Below, in pieces: positions 1 through 8,283 of a DNA stretch of 64,000 nt. Made by a program: the position numbers and the translations under genes. The DNA lies in contig JAFEDU010000001.1 in assembly GCA_018241425.1 (NCBI GenBank), positions 186,001-250,000 on the forward strand, given 5' to 3'. This DNA comes from Pseudomonadota bacterium. Lineage in GTDB: Bacteria; Pseudomonadota; Gammaproteobacteria; Steroidobacterales; Steroidobacteraceae. Within the stretch, counting starts at the first letter, position 1, and each line of letters opens with the position of its first letter. Below the pieces are notes generated by a model. It did no database searches and was not told the DNA's origin. It saw only the letters and a list, made by a program, of their open reading frames with translations.

Positions 1-24
1 GGCGATCGGGATGGCACGGTTCAT
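1..24 (-). CDS. Start of an unknown gene, cut by the window edge
   Basis: Only the first eight codons are inside the window (M-N-R-A-I-P-I-A). The call rests on an ATG at 22-24 (minus strand) preceded by a strong ribosome binding site (GGAGG, five bases upstream) just after the stop of the preceding secreted protein at 65. Spacing and strand make it the next member of the same transcript as the gsp operon. The product cannot be identified from eight residues. Confidence 0.5.
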
Positions 25-64
25 CGGGACCTCCGGGTGGGGTGGCGGAAGGGCACGCGTGGGG

Positions 65-1123
65 TCACAGGTTGGGCTTGGCCTGCCCGGCCTTCTGCAG
101 CGCCTGCTGCTGCTGCGCCTGCGAGTTCGTGTTCAGCCGGTTGGCCCAGGCGGTGGTGGAGCGCCGGAAGAGCGCGTTGTCGATGAGCGTGCTGCGGCTG
201 TTGACGACCAGGGACGGGTCGTTGTGGCCGGCGTTGCTGCCGTTGTCGAACTCGACATACAGGACCACGAGCGAATCGCACAGCGTCGCGGCGGCCTGCT
301 TGTTGTCCTGGACGGCGCGGAAGGCGGTGCGGTAGGCACTCGTCACGTCGTAGCCGTAGCCGCTCTGGGTCGCGCAGCCGTACGGGACGTGGCTGAGGGA
401 GGAGAGGTTCGCCGGGTGCAGGACCTTGCCCGACTCGTCCGAGAGCCACCACATCTTGGTGATGTCCGTGTCGCTCTTGGGGACGTCGTAGAAGCTGAGC
501 GCCGCGGTCTCCGGGCCGTACTTCTTGCGCAGCGCCTCAACGAGGGCCGCCTTGCTGATCTGCGGCTCGTAGCCCACCGCCCGGAACACCCCGAACACGG
601 TCGTGGTATCGAAGGTGTAGTTGACCCAGAGGGTGTCGGACGGCGGCGGATGGTGCGCGGACCAGTTCACGAGGTAAGCCGACATCGGCTCGTCACGCCC
701 GGGGGTCTGCGGCTGCGGCGGCGCATCCGGGTGCAGCGCCTTGAGGATCGGCACCGTCGCCGCGATCGGCATCCCGATGTGGATGCCGGCGATGTCCATG
801 AGCTTTCCCGGGACGAGCGGGCCTGCGGGGGCTGCCGGCGCATCGGGGGGCGGGGTGAAGGCGGGCGTTGCGCCGCCCGCGACGGGTGCGGAGGCCTGCG
901 GGGCTGCGGTGCCGGCCGTGCCCGCGGCCCCGGCTGCCGGCGCGGCTGCGGGGGTCGTCGACGACGCACTGCTCGCGGCCTGCTGCACCTGCTGCTTGGC
1001 CTTGTTGAAGGCGTCCTTGAGCGACTCGAGCGGGTTCTGCTGCGCCTGAACGCCCAACGGCACGAGACAGGCGAGTGCGGCGATCAGCCGGATCCGGATT
1101 GCAGTGGCCTCGTTGGTGTTCAT
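65..1123 (-). CDS. Secreted protein with Ala/Pro-rich linker, paralogue of the next gene
   Basis: Predicted 352 residues. An N-terminal signal peptide (hydrophobic stretch about residues 11-26, ending V-Q-A-Q) is followed by a Gln/Ala-rich segment and a long Ala/Pro/Gly linker (about residues 45-105), then a globular region. The globular part starts with a D-I-A-G-I-H-I-G-M-P motif that matches I-N-G-I-H-L-G-T-P in the neighbouring gene, and both share an A-L-R-x-K-Y-G-x-E-T-x-A-L segment and a Gln-rich C-terminal tail. The ATG at 1123 was chosen because it opens the signal peptide. It lies 44 nt behind its paralogue and downstream of gspN. I recognise no family; it may be an accessory factor or substrate of the T2SS (inference). 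Confidence 0.8.
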   Translation of the reverse strand: MNTNEATAIRIRLIAALACLVPLGVQAQQNPLESLKDAFNKAKQQVQQAASSASSTTPAAAPAAGAAGTAGTAAPQASAPVAGGATPAFTPPPDAPAAPAGPLVPGKLMDIAGIHIGMPIAATVPILKALHPDAPPQPQTPGRDEPMSAYLVNWSAHHPPPSDTLWVNYTFDTTTVFGVFRAVGYEPQISKAALVEALRKKYGPETAALSFYDVPKSDTDITKMWWLSDESGKVLHPANLSSLSHVPYGCATQSGYGYDVTSAYRTAFRAVQDNKQAAATLCDSLVVLYVEFDNGSNAGHNDPSLVVNSRSTLIDNALFRRSTTAWANRLNTNSQAQQQQALQKAGQAKPNL

Positions 1124-1167
1124 CGATCTCCCTTCAGGGTCCGCTGAGTTCAGGAAGTAACGGGGAC

Positions 1168-2034
1168 TCACAGTTGCGGTTGAACGGACTTCGCCTGCTC
1201 GCGGGTGCTCTGCTGCGTCTTCTGGTCGAGTCCGCGGTTCCAGGAATCGGTCGCGCGCGCGGCGCGCGCGGCGAGGGGCATGTCGACCATGTCCAGGAAG
1301 ACCGTCGTCACGATGTCGGTGTCGCTGAGTGAGGCGTGCACCGCGACGTAGGCGTCGCGGCAGTACCCGGGAGGGGGCGAGCCCGGATTGCTCACCATGT
1401 TGAAGTAGAGGTTCGCGTCCGAGCCGCCCGTGCCGACGATGCTGGCGCAGCCGAAGGGGGAGTGCTGCACGACCTTCGCCTGGGTGAGGAGCGTGCCGCG
1501 CTCGTCGTACACCCAGTACATCTCCATGATGCGGCGATCGGTGGCCACCGGGTCGTCCGAGCCGCCGTGCAGCGCCACGGTCTCGTGGCCGTACTTGGCG
1601 CGCAGGGCGGCGACCAGGACATCGTGGGCCACCTTGGGCTGGCGCATGATGCGCGACATGTGCCACACCACCGCCGCGTTGGGCGGGTAAGTCACGTCGA
1701 CGTCCGCCTCCTCGTTCCCGATGCTGTCGCTCGCCGCGCGCAGGGACTGCGGCCAGGCCTGGTGCTGCGGCCCCAGGCTCTGGCCGTTCTGGGCATCGAC
1801 GCGTGCGCCCGGGGCCGCGTAGAGCCTGTGGAGCATCGCGGTGGCCTCCGCCAGCGGCGTGCCGAGGTGGATGCCGTTGATCTGGGGCATCCGTGCCGGA
1901 TCGAGCGGGGCTGCGGCCTGGGCGGCGGGAGGCTCGAACGCCGCCACCTGGGCGCAGGCCGTCCGGGCACCGAGGCCGGGAAGCACGCACAGCGCAACAG
2001 CGGCGAGCACGCGGACAGATTGAGCCGTGGTCAT
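1168..2034 (-). CDS. Secreted protein, tandem paralogue of the 65-1123 gene
   Basis: Predicted 288 residues with a signal peptide (hydrophobic core about residues 8-24, ending A-C-A-Q). It lacks the long Ala/Pro linker of its neighbour but shares the I-N-G-I-H-L-G-T-P-L motif, the A-L-R-A-K-Y-G-H-E-T-V-A-L segment and a Gln-rich C-terminus, so the two are duplicates. The ATG at 2034 is preferred over an upstream GTG at 2106 because it places the signal peptide at the N-terminus. It lies about 200 nt after gspN on the same strand. No known domain is recognised. Two copies next to gsp genes suggest an envelope or secretion-related role, which is inference. Confidence 0.8.
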   Translation of the reverse strand: MTTAQSVRVLAAVALCVLPGLGARTACAQVAAFEPPAAQAAAPLDPARMPQINGIHLGTPLAEATAMLHRLYAAPGARVDAQNGQSLGPQHQAWPQSLRAASDSIGNEEADVDVTYPPNAAVVWHMSRIMRQPKVAHDVLVAALRAKYGHETVALHGGSDDPVATDRRIMEMYWVYDERGTLLTQAKVVQHSPFGCASIVGTGGSDANLYFNMVSNPGSPPPGYCRDAYVAVHASLSDTDIVTTVFLDMVDMPLAARAARATDSWNRGLDQKTQQSTREQAKSVQPQL

Positions 2035-2232
2035 TGCTACCCCCGTTGCAGTCGTGTCGTCAGGACCTCCGGACAGGGGCCTCCCGGTGCGGCGCCGGGT
2101 CGGCACCGGCCCCGTCTCGGATCGGTCTCATAGGGACAATGCGCAGCCGGGTGCGCAAAACCGTCACCGGCTGCAAGGAAAGTGCGCAGGGTTTGAGGCC
2201 CGCGGCGTTCCGCGGCGGGCGGTGCGGGTGCG

Positions 2233-2973
2233 CTAGAGGCTGCCCTGCATCGAGAATTGCCGCCGGCCGGAAGGGTCCGGGGAGCCGAGGAAGCGCAGGT
2301 TGCTGACGAGCTCGGGGCTCGCCTCCGGGCGCGCGCTGATGAGGCCCTGCACGTCGAACTGGCCGGTGCGGGTGAGCCGCAGGGTGCCCTCGAGGCTCAA
2401 GGGTCCGCCCAGGTCCTTGAGTTCGCCCACCGGGTCGCCGGACGCGCCCGGCGGGAAGGTGACGGCATAGCTGCCAAGCGGGGTCACCTTGCCCTCGTGG
2501 CTCGTGAGGTCATGCACCTCGAGGCGGCCCTCCAGGTGCTCGATCGCGCCCTTCCTCAGCACCAGTTGCCTGAGGTCGAGGTGCGCGCTGCCGGTCATGC
2601 CGGCCGGGATCGCCGGCAGGAGCTTCGGGTCGAGCGGGAAGTCGGCGCGTGCATCGGACACCGTGACCGTGCCGCCGAAGGAGACCGCCAGCGCGCCGCT
2701 GCCGTGGATCGCGCCCGACCCGAGGCTCACCCCGGCCGCGAGGTGCCCGGTGAAGAGCTGCAGCGGCTGCAGGTCCCAGCTGACATCGCCGTAGGCCTGG
2801 TGCTGCACCGTGAGTCCGCCGCACAGGCCGCTCCACAGCGTGCCCTCGATGGCCGAGCAGGTGAAGGGCGCGGAGGGGCCGGCCGGGAGGAGCCAGCTCG
2901 CCGGGGCGCGCACGACGAGGATGACCAGGAAGGCGAGGAGCCCGGCGAGGCCGAGCGCGAGCGTGCGCTTCAC
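2233..2973 (-). CDS. gspN: Type II secretion system protein N
   Basis: Predicted 246 residues, close to the family's usual size of about 250. A single N-terminal membrane anchor (about residues 5-24) is followed by a beta-rich periplasmic domain containing a characteristic early W-x-G-x-x-x-G-L-x-V segment (W-S-G-L-C-G-G-L-T-V) after a Cys-containing loop. GspN is an accessory inner-membrane component of T2SS found in a subset of systems. It starts one base before the gspM stop region, so it is translationally linked to gspM. Identity rests on the fold pattern and on its position as the last gsp gene. Confidence 0.85.
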   Translation of the reverse strand: MKRTLALGLAGLLAFLVILVVRAPASWLLPAGPSAPFTCSAIEGTLWSGLCGGLTVQHQAYGDVSWDLQPLQLFTGHLAAGVSLGSGAIHGSGALAVSFGGTVTVSDARADFPLDPKLLPAIPAGMTGSAHLDLRQLVLRKGAIEHLEGRLEVHDLTSHEGKVTPLGSYAVTFPPGASGDPVGELKDLGGPLSLEGTLRLTRTGQFDVQGLISARPEASPELVSNLRFLGSPDPSGRRQFSMQGSL

Positions 2974-2974
2974 G

Positions 2975-3478
2975 TCAGTTGGTGTGCAGCACGATCGAGG
3001 CGTTCACCATGCCGGCGTCGCCGGACTTGTCGATGTTCGCCGAGTCGATGAGGACGCCGTTCTGCTGCGAGAGCCGCACCAGCCAGCCGATCAGGGTGTC
3101 GAACGGGGCGTGCTCGAGGCGCACCGTGAGGCTGTTGGGGCCCCCCGGCTCGCTGCCGGCCAGCGACCCGGCAAGGCCGGACTCGCGCGCCGAGCGATCG
3201 ATGATCACGAGCAGCGACTCGCCGCTCGCCGCCGGGGGCGGGGCGCTGCTGGCGAGCTCCGGGGCGACGCTCTGCATCCAGGCGAGGTCGGCGCGCTTCT
3301 GCGTGAGCTTGGCGCGCTCCTTGGCGACCGCGTGGTCGAGCGGCAGGATGACGCCGAAGAGCAGCACGCCGACGAACGCCACCGCGCCGATCAGGAGCAT
3401 GCGCCGCTCGCGCTCGCTGAGCTGCGCGAGGCGCTCGGGCGAAATGGCATCCAGGGCCTTGGGCCACGCGAGCTGCAT
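2975..3478 (-). CDS. gspM: Type II secretion system protein M
   Basis: Predicted 167 residues, the usual GspM size. There is a short cytoplasmic N-terminus ending in a Ser-Glu-Arg-Glu-Arg-Arg stretch, one transmembrane helix (about residues 28-47), and a periplasmic ferredoxin-like region starting with a coiled-coil-prone Lys/Ala segment. GspM pairs with GspL in the inner-membrane assembly platform. It lies three bases downstream of gspL, consistent with coordinated expression of the pair. Confidence 0.9.
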   Translation of the reverse strand: MQLAWPKALDAISPERLAQLSERERRMLLIGAVAFVGVLLFGVILPLDHAVAKERAKLTQKRADLAWMQSVAPELASSAPPPAASGESLLVIIDRSARESGLAGSLAGSEPGGPNSLTVRLEHAPFDTLIGWLVRLSQQNGVLIDSANIDKSGDAGMVNASIVLHTN

Positions 3479-3481
3479 CGG

Positions 3482-4714
3482 TCAGCCTCCGCCGTGGACC
3501 TGGATGCGGCCTTCGTAGCCGCCGGTGGTGTTGGTGCCGCCGAGCAGGTCCGCCTGCCAGCCTTCCGCGCGCAGTGCCTGGCTCAGGTGGTCGAGGCTCG
3601 TGGCATCGGGTGCCTGGAGCTTCAGCTCCACGCTGCCGTTCTTGAACGCGACCGACTGCAGGTTGGTGCCGGGGGTCTGGGTGCGCGCCTGGGCGAGTGC
3701 CTGCAGCGCGGGGAGCAGGCCGCTGCCGGCCCCGCGCGCGGCGGCCAGGCGCGCCTCCATGCGCCGCCGGGCATCGAGCACGTTGGGGTCCCCGGGCAGC
3801 GCGTTGCGCACCGTGTCGCGGATGGAGGCATCCACCTGGTGCTCGCGCGTCTTGAGGAAGTGCAGCTGCACGCCCTTGCCCGCCACGTGCAGCACCACGA
3901 GCCCCACGAGCAGGAGCGCCGCCACGCGCCAGGCCTGCCAGCCGGCCGCCACCGCGCTCTTGGGCGCGTAGTCGCCCTGCAGCAGGTTGATCGCGCCCGT
4001 GCCGGGCAGCTGCTGCGCGAAGAGCGCGAGCGGGCCGCCGGTCAGGAGCTGGATCTTGATGCCGTCGAACTTCGGCCGCACCGCCTCGACCTGGGCGGAG
4101 TGCGCCTGCCACTCGGCCGCGCCGGTGTAGAGGATGAGGCCGCGGGCGCCGCTCGCGGTGTCGGAGTGCGATTGCGCGATCTCCAGTGCCTGGGGCAGCG
4201 CATCCGCCGGCAGGGTCACGGCGCCCCCGCCCGGCGGGCGCACGAAGACCGCGTCCTCCTCGAGCAGGATCACGGCCTGGCCGGGGTTCTCGGGCAGCAG
4301 GTCGCTGTCGGCGTAGAGCGAGTCCGGGACGATCCCCGCCTCGCGCAGCACCCCGAGCCACTCATTGATGAGGGAGCGGGCCACCACGGCGACCGGCAGC
4401 CGGGTGCTCTCGCCCACGCGGCGCCCGAGCGCGAAGTGCAGCTCGTCGATGTCCTCGGCGAGGTGCTCTTCGAGGGCGTAGGGGACCAGCTGCAGCGGCT
4501 TCACGCCCGCCTTCACCGGCACCTCGGGCTCGGCGAGCAGCACGTCCGTGCCGGGCACCAGCACGCACACGCGGCGCCCGGAGGTGCGCGCGGCGGCGAG
4601 GTTCAGAGGACCACTCTGCGGCGGGCCCACGGGGGCCCCGCGCGCGTCGATGATCAGCCAGCTCGCAGACTCGGTGGCGGTGCGCGGCAGGCGCAGGAAG
4701 AGCGTCTCAGCCAT
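3482..4714 (-). CDS. gspL: Type II secretion system protein L
   Basis: Predicted 410 residues. The first ~255 form the cytoplasmic actin-like domain that in known systems binds the GspE ATPase. One transmembrane helix follows at about 263-281, then a periplasmic ferredoxin-like domain that pairs with GspM. The ATG at 4714 opens the usual M-A-E-T-L-F-L-R-L start. A 92-nt gap separates it from the end of gspK, the largest gap inside this operon. Confidence 0.92.
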   Translation of the reverse strand: MAETLFLRLPRTATESASWLIIDARGAPVGPPQSGPLNLAAARTSGRRVCVLVPGTDVLLAEPEVPVKAGVKPLQLVPYALEEHLAEDIDELHFALGRRVGESTRLPVAVVARSLINEWLGVLREAGIVPDSLYADSDLLPENPGQAVILLEEDAVFVRPPGGGAVTLPADALPQALEIAQSHSDTASGARGLILYTGAAEWQAHSAQVEAVRPKFDGIKIQLLTGGPLALFAQQLPGTGAINLLQGDYAPKSAVAAGWQAWRVAALLLVGLVVLHVAGKGVQLHFLKTREHQVDASIRDTVRNALPGDPNVLDARRRMEARLAAARGAGSGLLPALQALAQARTQTPGTNLQSVAFKNGSVELKLQAPDATSLDHLSQALRAEGWQADLLGGTNTTGGYEGRIQVHGGG

Positions 4715-4806
4715 GACGCGATCCTGTCAGCTCACGGGGCGCGCGCGACATCGATCCGGTCACTGTCCTTGGGGTGTGCATAGCGGCGAGGAAACGGCGC
4801 GTCCCT

Positions 4807-5898
4807 TCAGTCGGGCGTGAAGCTGCGCTGGATGGGGCGCACCATCTGAGCCTGCGAGTCCTGATACAAAAGACTGTAAACGTTGAATTCCGTGCTGCCA
4901 ATAGAGACCGTGCTGGTGAGCCGGAAGTAGTTCGAGGTCTGGACGAACTTGGTGCCCACGCCCGGGGTTCCCTGGGTGGCGGTGTTCACCCCGTTCTGCG
5001 TGCCCAGGCTGCCTGCGGCCACGGTCTGCCCGGCGGTCGTGGTCTGGGTGCCGGTGCCGAGCCAGGTCTTGGGGTCGCTGAAGGCGGCCTGGTAGGCGGT
5101 GAGCGTCGGGAAGCAGCCCCCGGCGTTCTGCCGGTTCTTCGTGAGCTGGTCTTCGTTGTTGCCGTTGCTGAACTCAGTGTGGTCGGCGCTGATGAACGAG
5201 TCGAGTATCACGCCGTGGGCGGTGCACACGTTGATCTTGGAGCCGTGGGGGAGGGCGGCGACGAAGGGCGCGAGGACCTGGTAGCGGTCGTAGCCGAAGC
5301 CCGGCAGGGCGAGCAGCTCGCTCGTGCTGGTGATGTAGCGGTTGGGTGTGCGGTAGGGGACGGTCTGTCCCATGTAGACGCTGTCCTCGGCACCCTCGGG
5401 CGTGCTCGGGATGCCATCCATGTCGATCCAGTCGACGATGTACCCGGTCCACTTCTGCTCGAGCCCCAGGTGTGCCAGGAGCGCGTTGAAGGCATTCACC
5501 ATCACCGGGTCGGGCGTGCCGTCGGTGTTGACGAGGTTGTTGAGGTTGAAGCGCCCCTGCAGGTCCTCGAGCGTCGCCTCGAGCATCATGCCCGGCATCA
5601 CCTCGATGGGCCCTAAGGGCTTGTCCCAGCCCTGGCCGAGGTAGAGGGCCTTGGGCGAGCCCTGCACGATCTGGCGCAGCCCGTAGGCGGCGATGGCCTC
5701 GGCGCCCTGCGCCACCAGCACCGACTGGTCGAAGGCATAGACCGCCGTCCCCTTGCGCGCGGTCATCGCGTTCTCGGAGGCCACCACGGCGGCGACCATG
5801 GTGCCGAGCGCGACGATGAGGATGGCAATGATGAGTGCCATGCCGCGCTGCGCGCGCAGCGACGGCGGGGACCGATGCCTGCGGCGGCGGGCGCTCAT
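4807..5898 (-). CDS. gspK: Type II secretion minor pseudopilin K
   Basis: Predicted 363 residues, near the family size of about 320-330. The prepilin peptidase site is R-G-M-A-L-I-I-A near residue 20, followed by the hydrophobic helix. It lacks the Glu at +5, as is normal for GspK, the tip subunit of the pseudopilus. The start at 5898 was chosen because its ATGA overlaps the gspJ stop and because longer starts would run into gspJ. The large alpha domain contains D-W-I-D-M-D-G-I-P and G-A-E-D stretches typical of the region that binds metal in known GspK. Confidence 0.92.
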   Translation of the reverse strand: MSARRRRHRSPPSLRAQRGMALIIAILIVALGTMVAAVVASENAMTARKGTAVYAFDQSVLVAQGAEAIAAYGLRQIVQGSPKALYLGQGWDKPLGPIEVMPGMMLEATLEDLQGRFNLNNLVNTDGTPDPVMVNAFNALLAHLGLEQKWTGYIVDWIDMDGIPSTPEGAEDSVYMGQTVPYRTPNRYITSTSELLALPGFGYDRYQVLAPFVAALPHGSKINVCTAHGVILDSFISADHTEFSNGNNEDQLTKNRQNAGGCFPTLTAYQAAFSDPKTWLGTGTQTTTAGQTVAAGSLGTQNGVNTATQGTPGVGTKFVQTSNYFRLTSTVSIGSTEFNVYSLLYQDSQAQMVRPIQRSFTPD

Positions 5899-6527
5899 GC
5901 GGCGATCTCCACGATGCGTACGATCTTGCCCCATTCGTCGGTCTCGAACGTGATCTCGACCGCGAGCGGGCGCTGGCGCAGCGCCTGCTCGCTCGAGGTG
6001 CAGCCCTGACAGCTGGTCGCCGGTGGCCACTGCGTCTGCCAGTTGTGGTTCACGTCGAGGTAGCGCAGCGTGAAGGTCTTCACGTGCTGCATCAGCTCGT
6101 GCTTGACGGTCGTGCTCGCGAGCGTCGGGTCGAGCACGTTCCAGTACTCGCGCCGCAGCGTGCCGTTCTCCAGGTAGTAGGCCACCCGCTGCAGCCCCGG
6201 CCGCTGCAGGCCCGCGGGGTTCGCCCAGCCCTCGCGGGTGAGGGCCAGCACCGGCTGGCTCCCGGGCGCTGCGCCGACGAAGGCGAGCTGCGGCGGATCA
6301 TCGCCGACGGCCTGTCGCACCGGGCGCGGGGCGGCCTGCATGAGGTCCTGCTCCAGCACCCGCACCGCGTTCTGCAGCGAGAGGAGGCGCGTCTGCTCGT
6401 CGCGCAGCATCTCGTGGCTCTTGATGGCCTGGTTCAGGGTCGAGTAGCCGATGGCGGCGATCACCGCGACGATGAGGATGGCGACCGCGAGCTCGATGAG
6501 CGTGAAGCCGCCGCTGTGCCTCCTCAT
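5895..6527 (-). CDS. gspJ: Type II secretion minor pseudopilin J
   Basis: Predicted 210 residues. A type IV prepilin signal G-F-T-L-I-E-L-A-V-A begins at residue 7, with Glu at +5 of the mature protein. A beta-rich body follows that carries the GspJ-type E-Q-D-L-x-Q-A-x-P-R-P-V-R segment. It forms the pseudopilus tip with GspI and GspK. It overlaps gspI by 4 nt upstream and gspK by 4 nt downstream, so translation is coupled. Confidence 0.93.
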   Translation of the reverse strand: MRRHSGGFTLIELAVAILIVAVIAAIGYSTLNQAIKSHEMLRDEQTRLLSLQNAVRVLEQDLMQAAPRPVRQAVGDDPPQLAFVGAAPGSQPVLALTREGWANPAGLQRPGLQRVAYYLENGTLRREYWNVLDPTLASTTVKHELMQHVKTFTLRYLDVNHNWQTQWPPATSCQGCTSSEQALRQRPLAVEITFETDEWGKIVRIVEIAA

Positions 6528-7207
6528 GGCCGGATCTGCGGGGTCGTGGGGGTCTGGGTCTGCGAGGCGTCGTTCGTGCTGTCGGGATCGGAGTTGCTCA
6601 GGCCCGAGCCCGATCCCAGGGTGCTGTTGCTGCTGCCGCCCAGGGTCCCGGAGTCGCTCCCGAGGGTCGAGGTGCCCGAGCTTCCGGAAGACGGCGCCAT
6701 CTGCAGGCCGCCGTTGGCCCCGATCTGGTTGCTGTTGCCCGTCGTGGTGCCGGTCCCGTTGGGGTTGGTCCCGTAGCGCGGTGCCTGCGCACCCCAGTTC
6801 GGGTTGTAGCCGTCGGGCATCCCGACCGAGTTGCCGCAGATGCCCATGACCGAGGTGGTCCAGCCCGCATCGTCCCCGGCCTTGACCTCCTTCGGCCGCA
6901 CCTTGACCTCGATGCGCAGCACGCCGGGGAGGTCCGTGGTCACCACTTCCTGGCGCCAGTGCCAGCTGCGGTTGCCGAAGTCGACGTCGCCGTCGGTGGT
7001 GCCGGTCTGGGGCTGCTGCCCGGAGAGGCGCAGCGTGGCGATCTTGTTGAGCGCCACCCAGTTGGCGAAGGTCTCGTCGCGCAGGAAGTTCACGGTGCTG
7101 GCGGAGGAGGACAACGCGCTCATCACCGCGGCCATGCCGACGGCGACGATCACGAGCGCCACCAGCACCTCGATCAGCGTGAAGCCGGCCGCTGCGGGGT
7201 GCCTCAT
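6524..7207 (-). CDS. gspI: Type II secretion minor pseudopilin I with a long low-complexity tail
   Basis: Predicted 227 residues; known GspI proteins are about 120-130. The first ~135 residues are canonical: G-F-T-L-I-E-V-L-V-A at residue 8, W-V-A-L-N-K and a W-x-W-R-Q-E strand. The rest (about 140-227) is a low-complexity extension rich in Gly, Ser, Thr, Asn and Gln, ending in T-P-T-T-P-Q-I-R-P. The reading frame ends in a 4-nt overlap with gspJ, so the extension is part of the intact gene and not a frameshift artefact. The tail would project from the pseudopilus tip. Confidence 0.9.
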   Translation of the reverse strand: MRHPAAAGFTLIEVLVALVIVAVGMAAVMSALSSSASTVNFLRDETFANWVALNKIATLRLSGQQPQTGTTDGDVDFGNRSWHWRQEVVTTDLPGVLRIEVKVRPKEVKAGDDAGWTTSVMGICGNSVGMPDGYNPNWGAQAPRYGTNPNGTGTTTGNSNQIGANGGLQMAPSSGSSGTSTLGSDSGTLGGSSNSTLGSGSGLSNSDPDSTNDASQTQTPTTPQIRP

Positions 7208-7779
7208 CGGGGCTTGGCCTCCACCAAGGGCTGCGCGATCACCTCGCCCTTGTCGTCCAGGGTGATCGTGACGCTGCGCACCCCGCCGTCGCGCTCGAGG
7301 GTCGCGGCGAAGGCGCTCAGGTCGCCGTTGGAATAGATCATCACCTGGGGCTTCAGGTCCTTGGGGTCCTCGGGGCGCTTCAACACCACGGGGCGGCCGT
7401 CGAGGGTGAGCTTCAGGTCCAGCCCCCCGGGGAGCTTGCGCTCGCCGAGCGCGTCGTCCTCGGTGACCGCGCGCCAGTGCTGGCGGTGCACGTCGTAGAC
7501 CAGAAACGTGTAGCGGTCATCGTCGAAGCGCAGCCCGAACTCGCGCGTCTCGAGCGCAGCCTCGTCGCGCGCGTACTTGAAGAGCGCGAGCAGCCGGTCG
7601 CTCTCGTGCTCGAGCTCGCCGTCGCGGCCGCTGACGAGGTTCACCGACAACAGCACCCCCACGGAGACCACGGCGATGATCCCCACCACGACCAGGATCT
7701 CGATGAGCGTGAAGCCGCGCGCGCGGCCCGCCCAGCGATGGCGCCTAGTCGCCGATGTTCCAGTTGCCGATGTCGGCAT
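7204..7779 (-). CDS. gspH: Type II secretion minor pseudopilin H
   Basis: Predicted 191 residues. The prepilin site A-R-G-F-T-L-I-E-I-L-V-V is followed by a hydrophobic helix and a GspH-type E-x-E-S-D-R-L-L-A-L-F-K-Y-A-R-D-E-A segment. The only plausible start codon near the signal is the ATG at 7779, which overlaps the end of gspG by 35 nt. No ATG, GTG or TTG lies closer in frame. GspH is the minor pseudopilin that joins the tip complex to the GspG major pilin. Confidence 0.9.
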   Translation of the reverse strand: MPTSATGTSATRRHRWAGRARGFTLIEILVVVGIIAVVSVGVLLSVNLVSGRDGELEHESDRLLALFKYARDEAALETREFGLRFDDDRYTFLVYDVHRQHWRAVTEDDALGERKLPGGLDLKLTLDGRPVVLKRPEDPKDLKPQVMIYSNGDLSAFAATLERDGGVRSVTITLDDKGEVIAQPLVEAKPR

Positions 7780-8209
7780 CGATGCCCTCACCGCCCGGGG
7801 CCCCGTCGGCACCGAAGGTGTAGAGGTCGTATTCCTTGCCGTGGGTCCCGGGGTAGACGTACTGGTAGTCATTGCCCCAGGGGTCCTTGCTGATGCGCTG
7901 GATGTAGCCGCCGGGCTGCCAGTGCTTGATGGTCGGGTCGTTGGGCTGGGTCACCAGGGCGGAAAGACCCTGCTCGGTCGTCGGGTACTTGGAGTTCTGC
8001 AGGCGGAACATCTGCAGCGCCGTCTCCAGGGACTGGATGTCCTGCTTCGCCTTGACCACGCGCGCCTCGTCCACCTTGCCGATGACCGTCGGCACGATCA
8101 CCGCGGCGAGCAGGCCGATGATGATGACCACCACCATGATCTCGATCAGGGTGAAGCCGCGCGCCTTCTGCGCCCGGAGCCGTCTGCTAACCTCGATGCT
8201 GTGCATCAT
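7745..8209 (-). CDS. gspG: Type II secretion major pseudopilin G
   Basis: Predicted 154 residues. The prepilin site A-R-G-F-T-L-I-E-I-M-V-V is followed by a helix and the diagnostic GspG motifs: Y-P-T-T-E-Q-G-L-x-A-L, S-K-D-P-W-G-N-D-Y-x-Y and a C-terminal D-A-D-I-G-N-W. These provide the calcium-binding loop known in this family. Two adjacent ATGs (8209 and 8206) are possible; an AGGA sequence sits just upstream. It is the first gene of the gsp operon and faces the divergent rhombosortase gene across about 75 nt, which must hold its promoter. Confidence 0.93.
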   Translation of the reverse strand: MMHSIEVSRRLRAQKARGFTLIEIMVVVIIIGLLAAVIVPTVIGKVDEARVVKAKQDIQSLETALQMFRLQNSKYPTTEQGLSALVTQPNDPTIKHWQPGGYIQRISKDPWGNDYQYVYPGTHGKEYDLYTFGADGAPGGEGIDADIGNWNIGD

Positions 8210-8283
8210 CAGGATGTCCTGTGCCGGCGAGTAGGACCGCGGCCGCGTATGGGTGTTCCTCAAATCGGGTCGGATCATAACAA

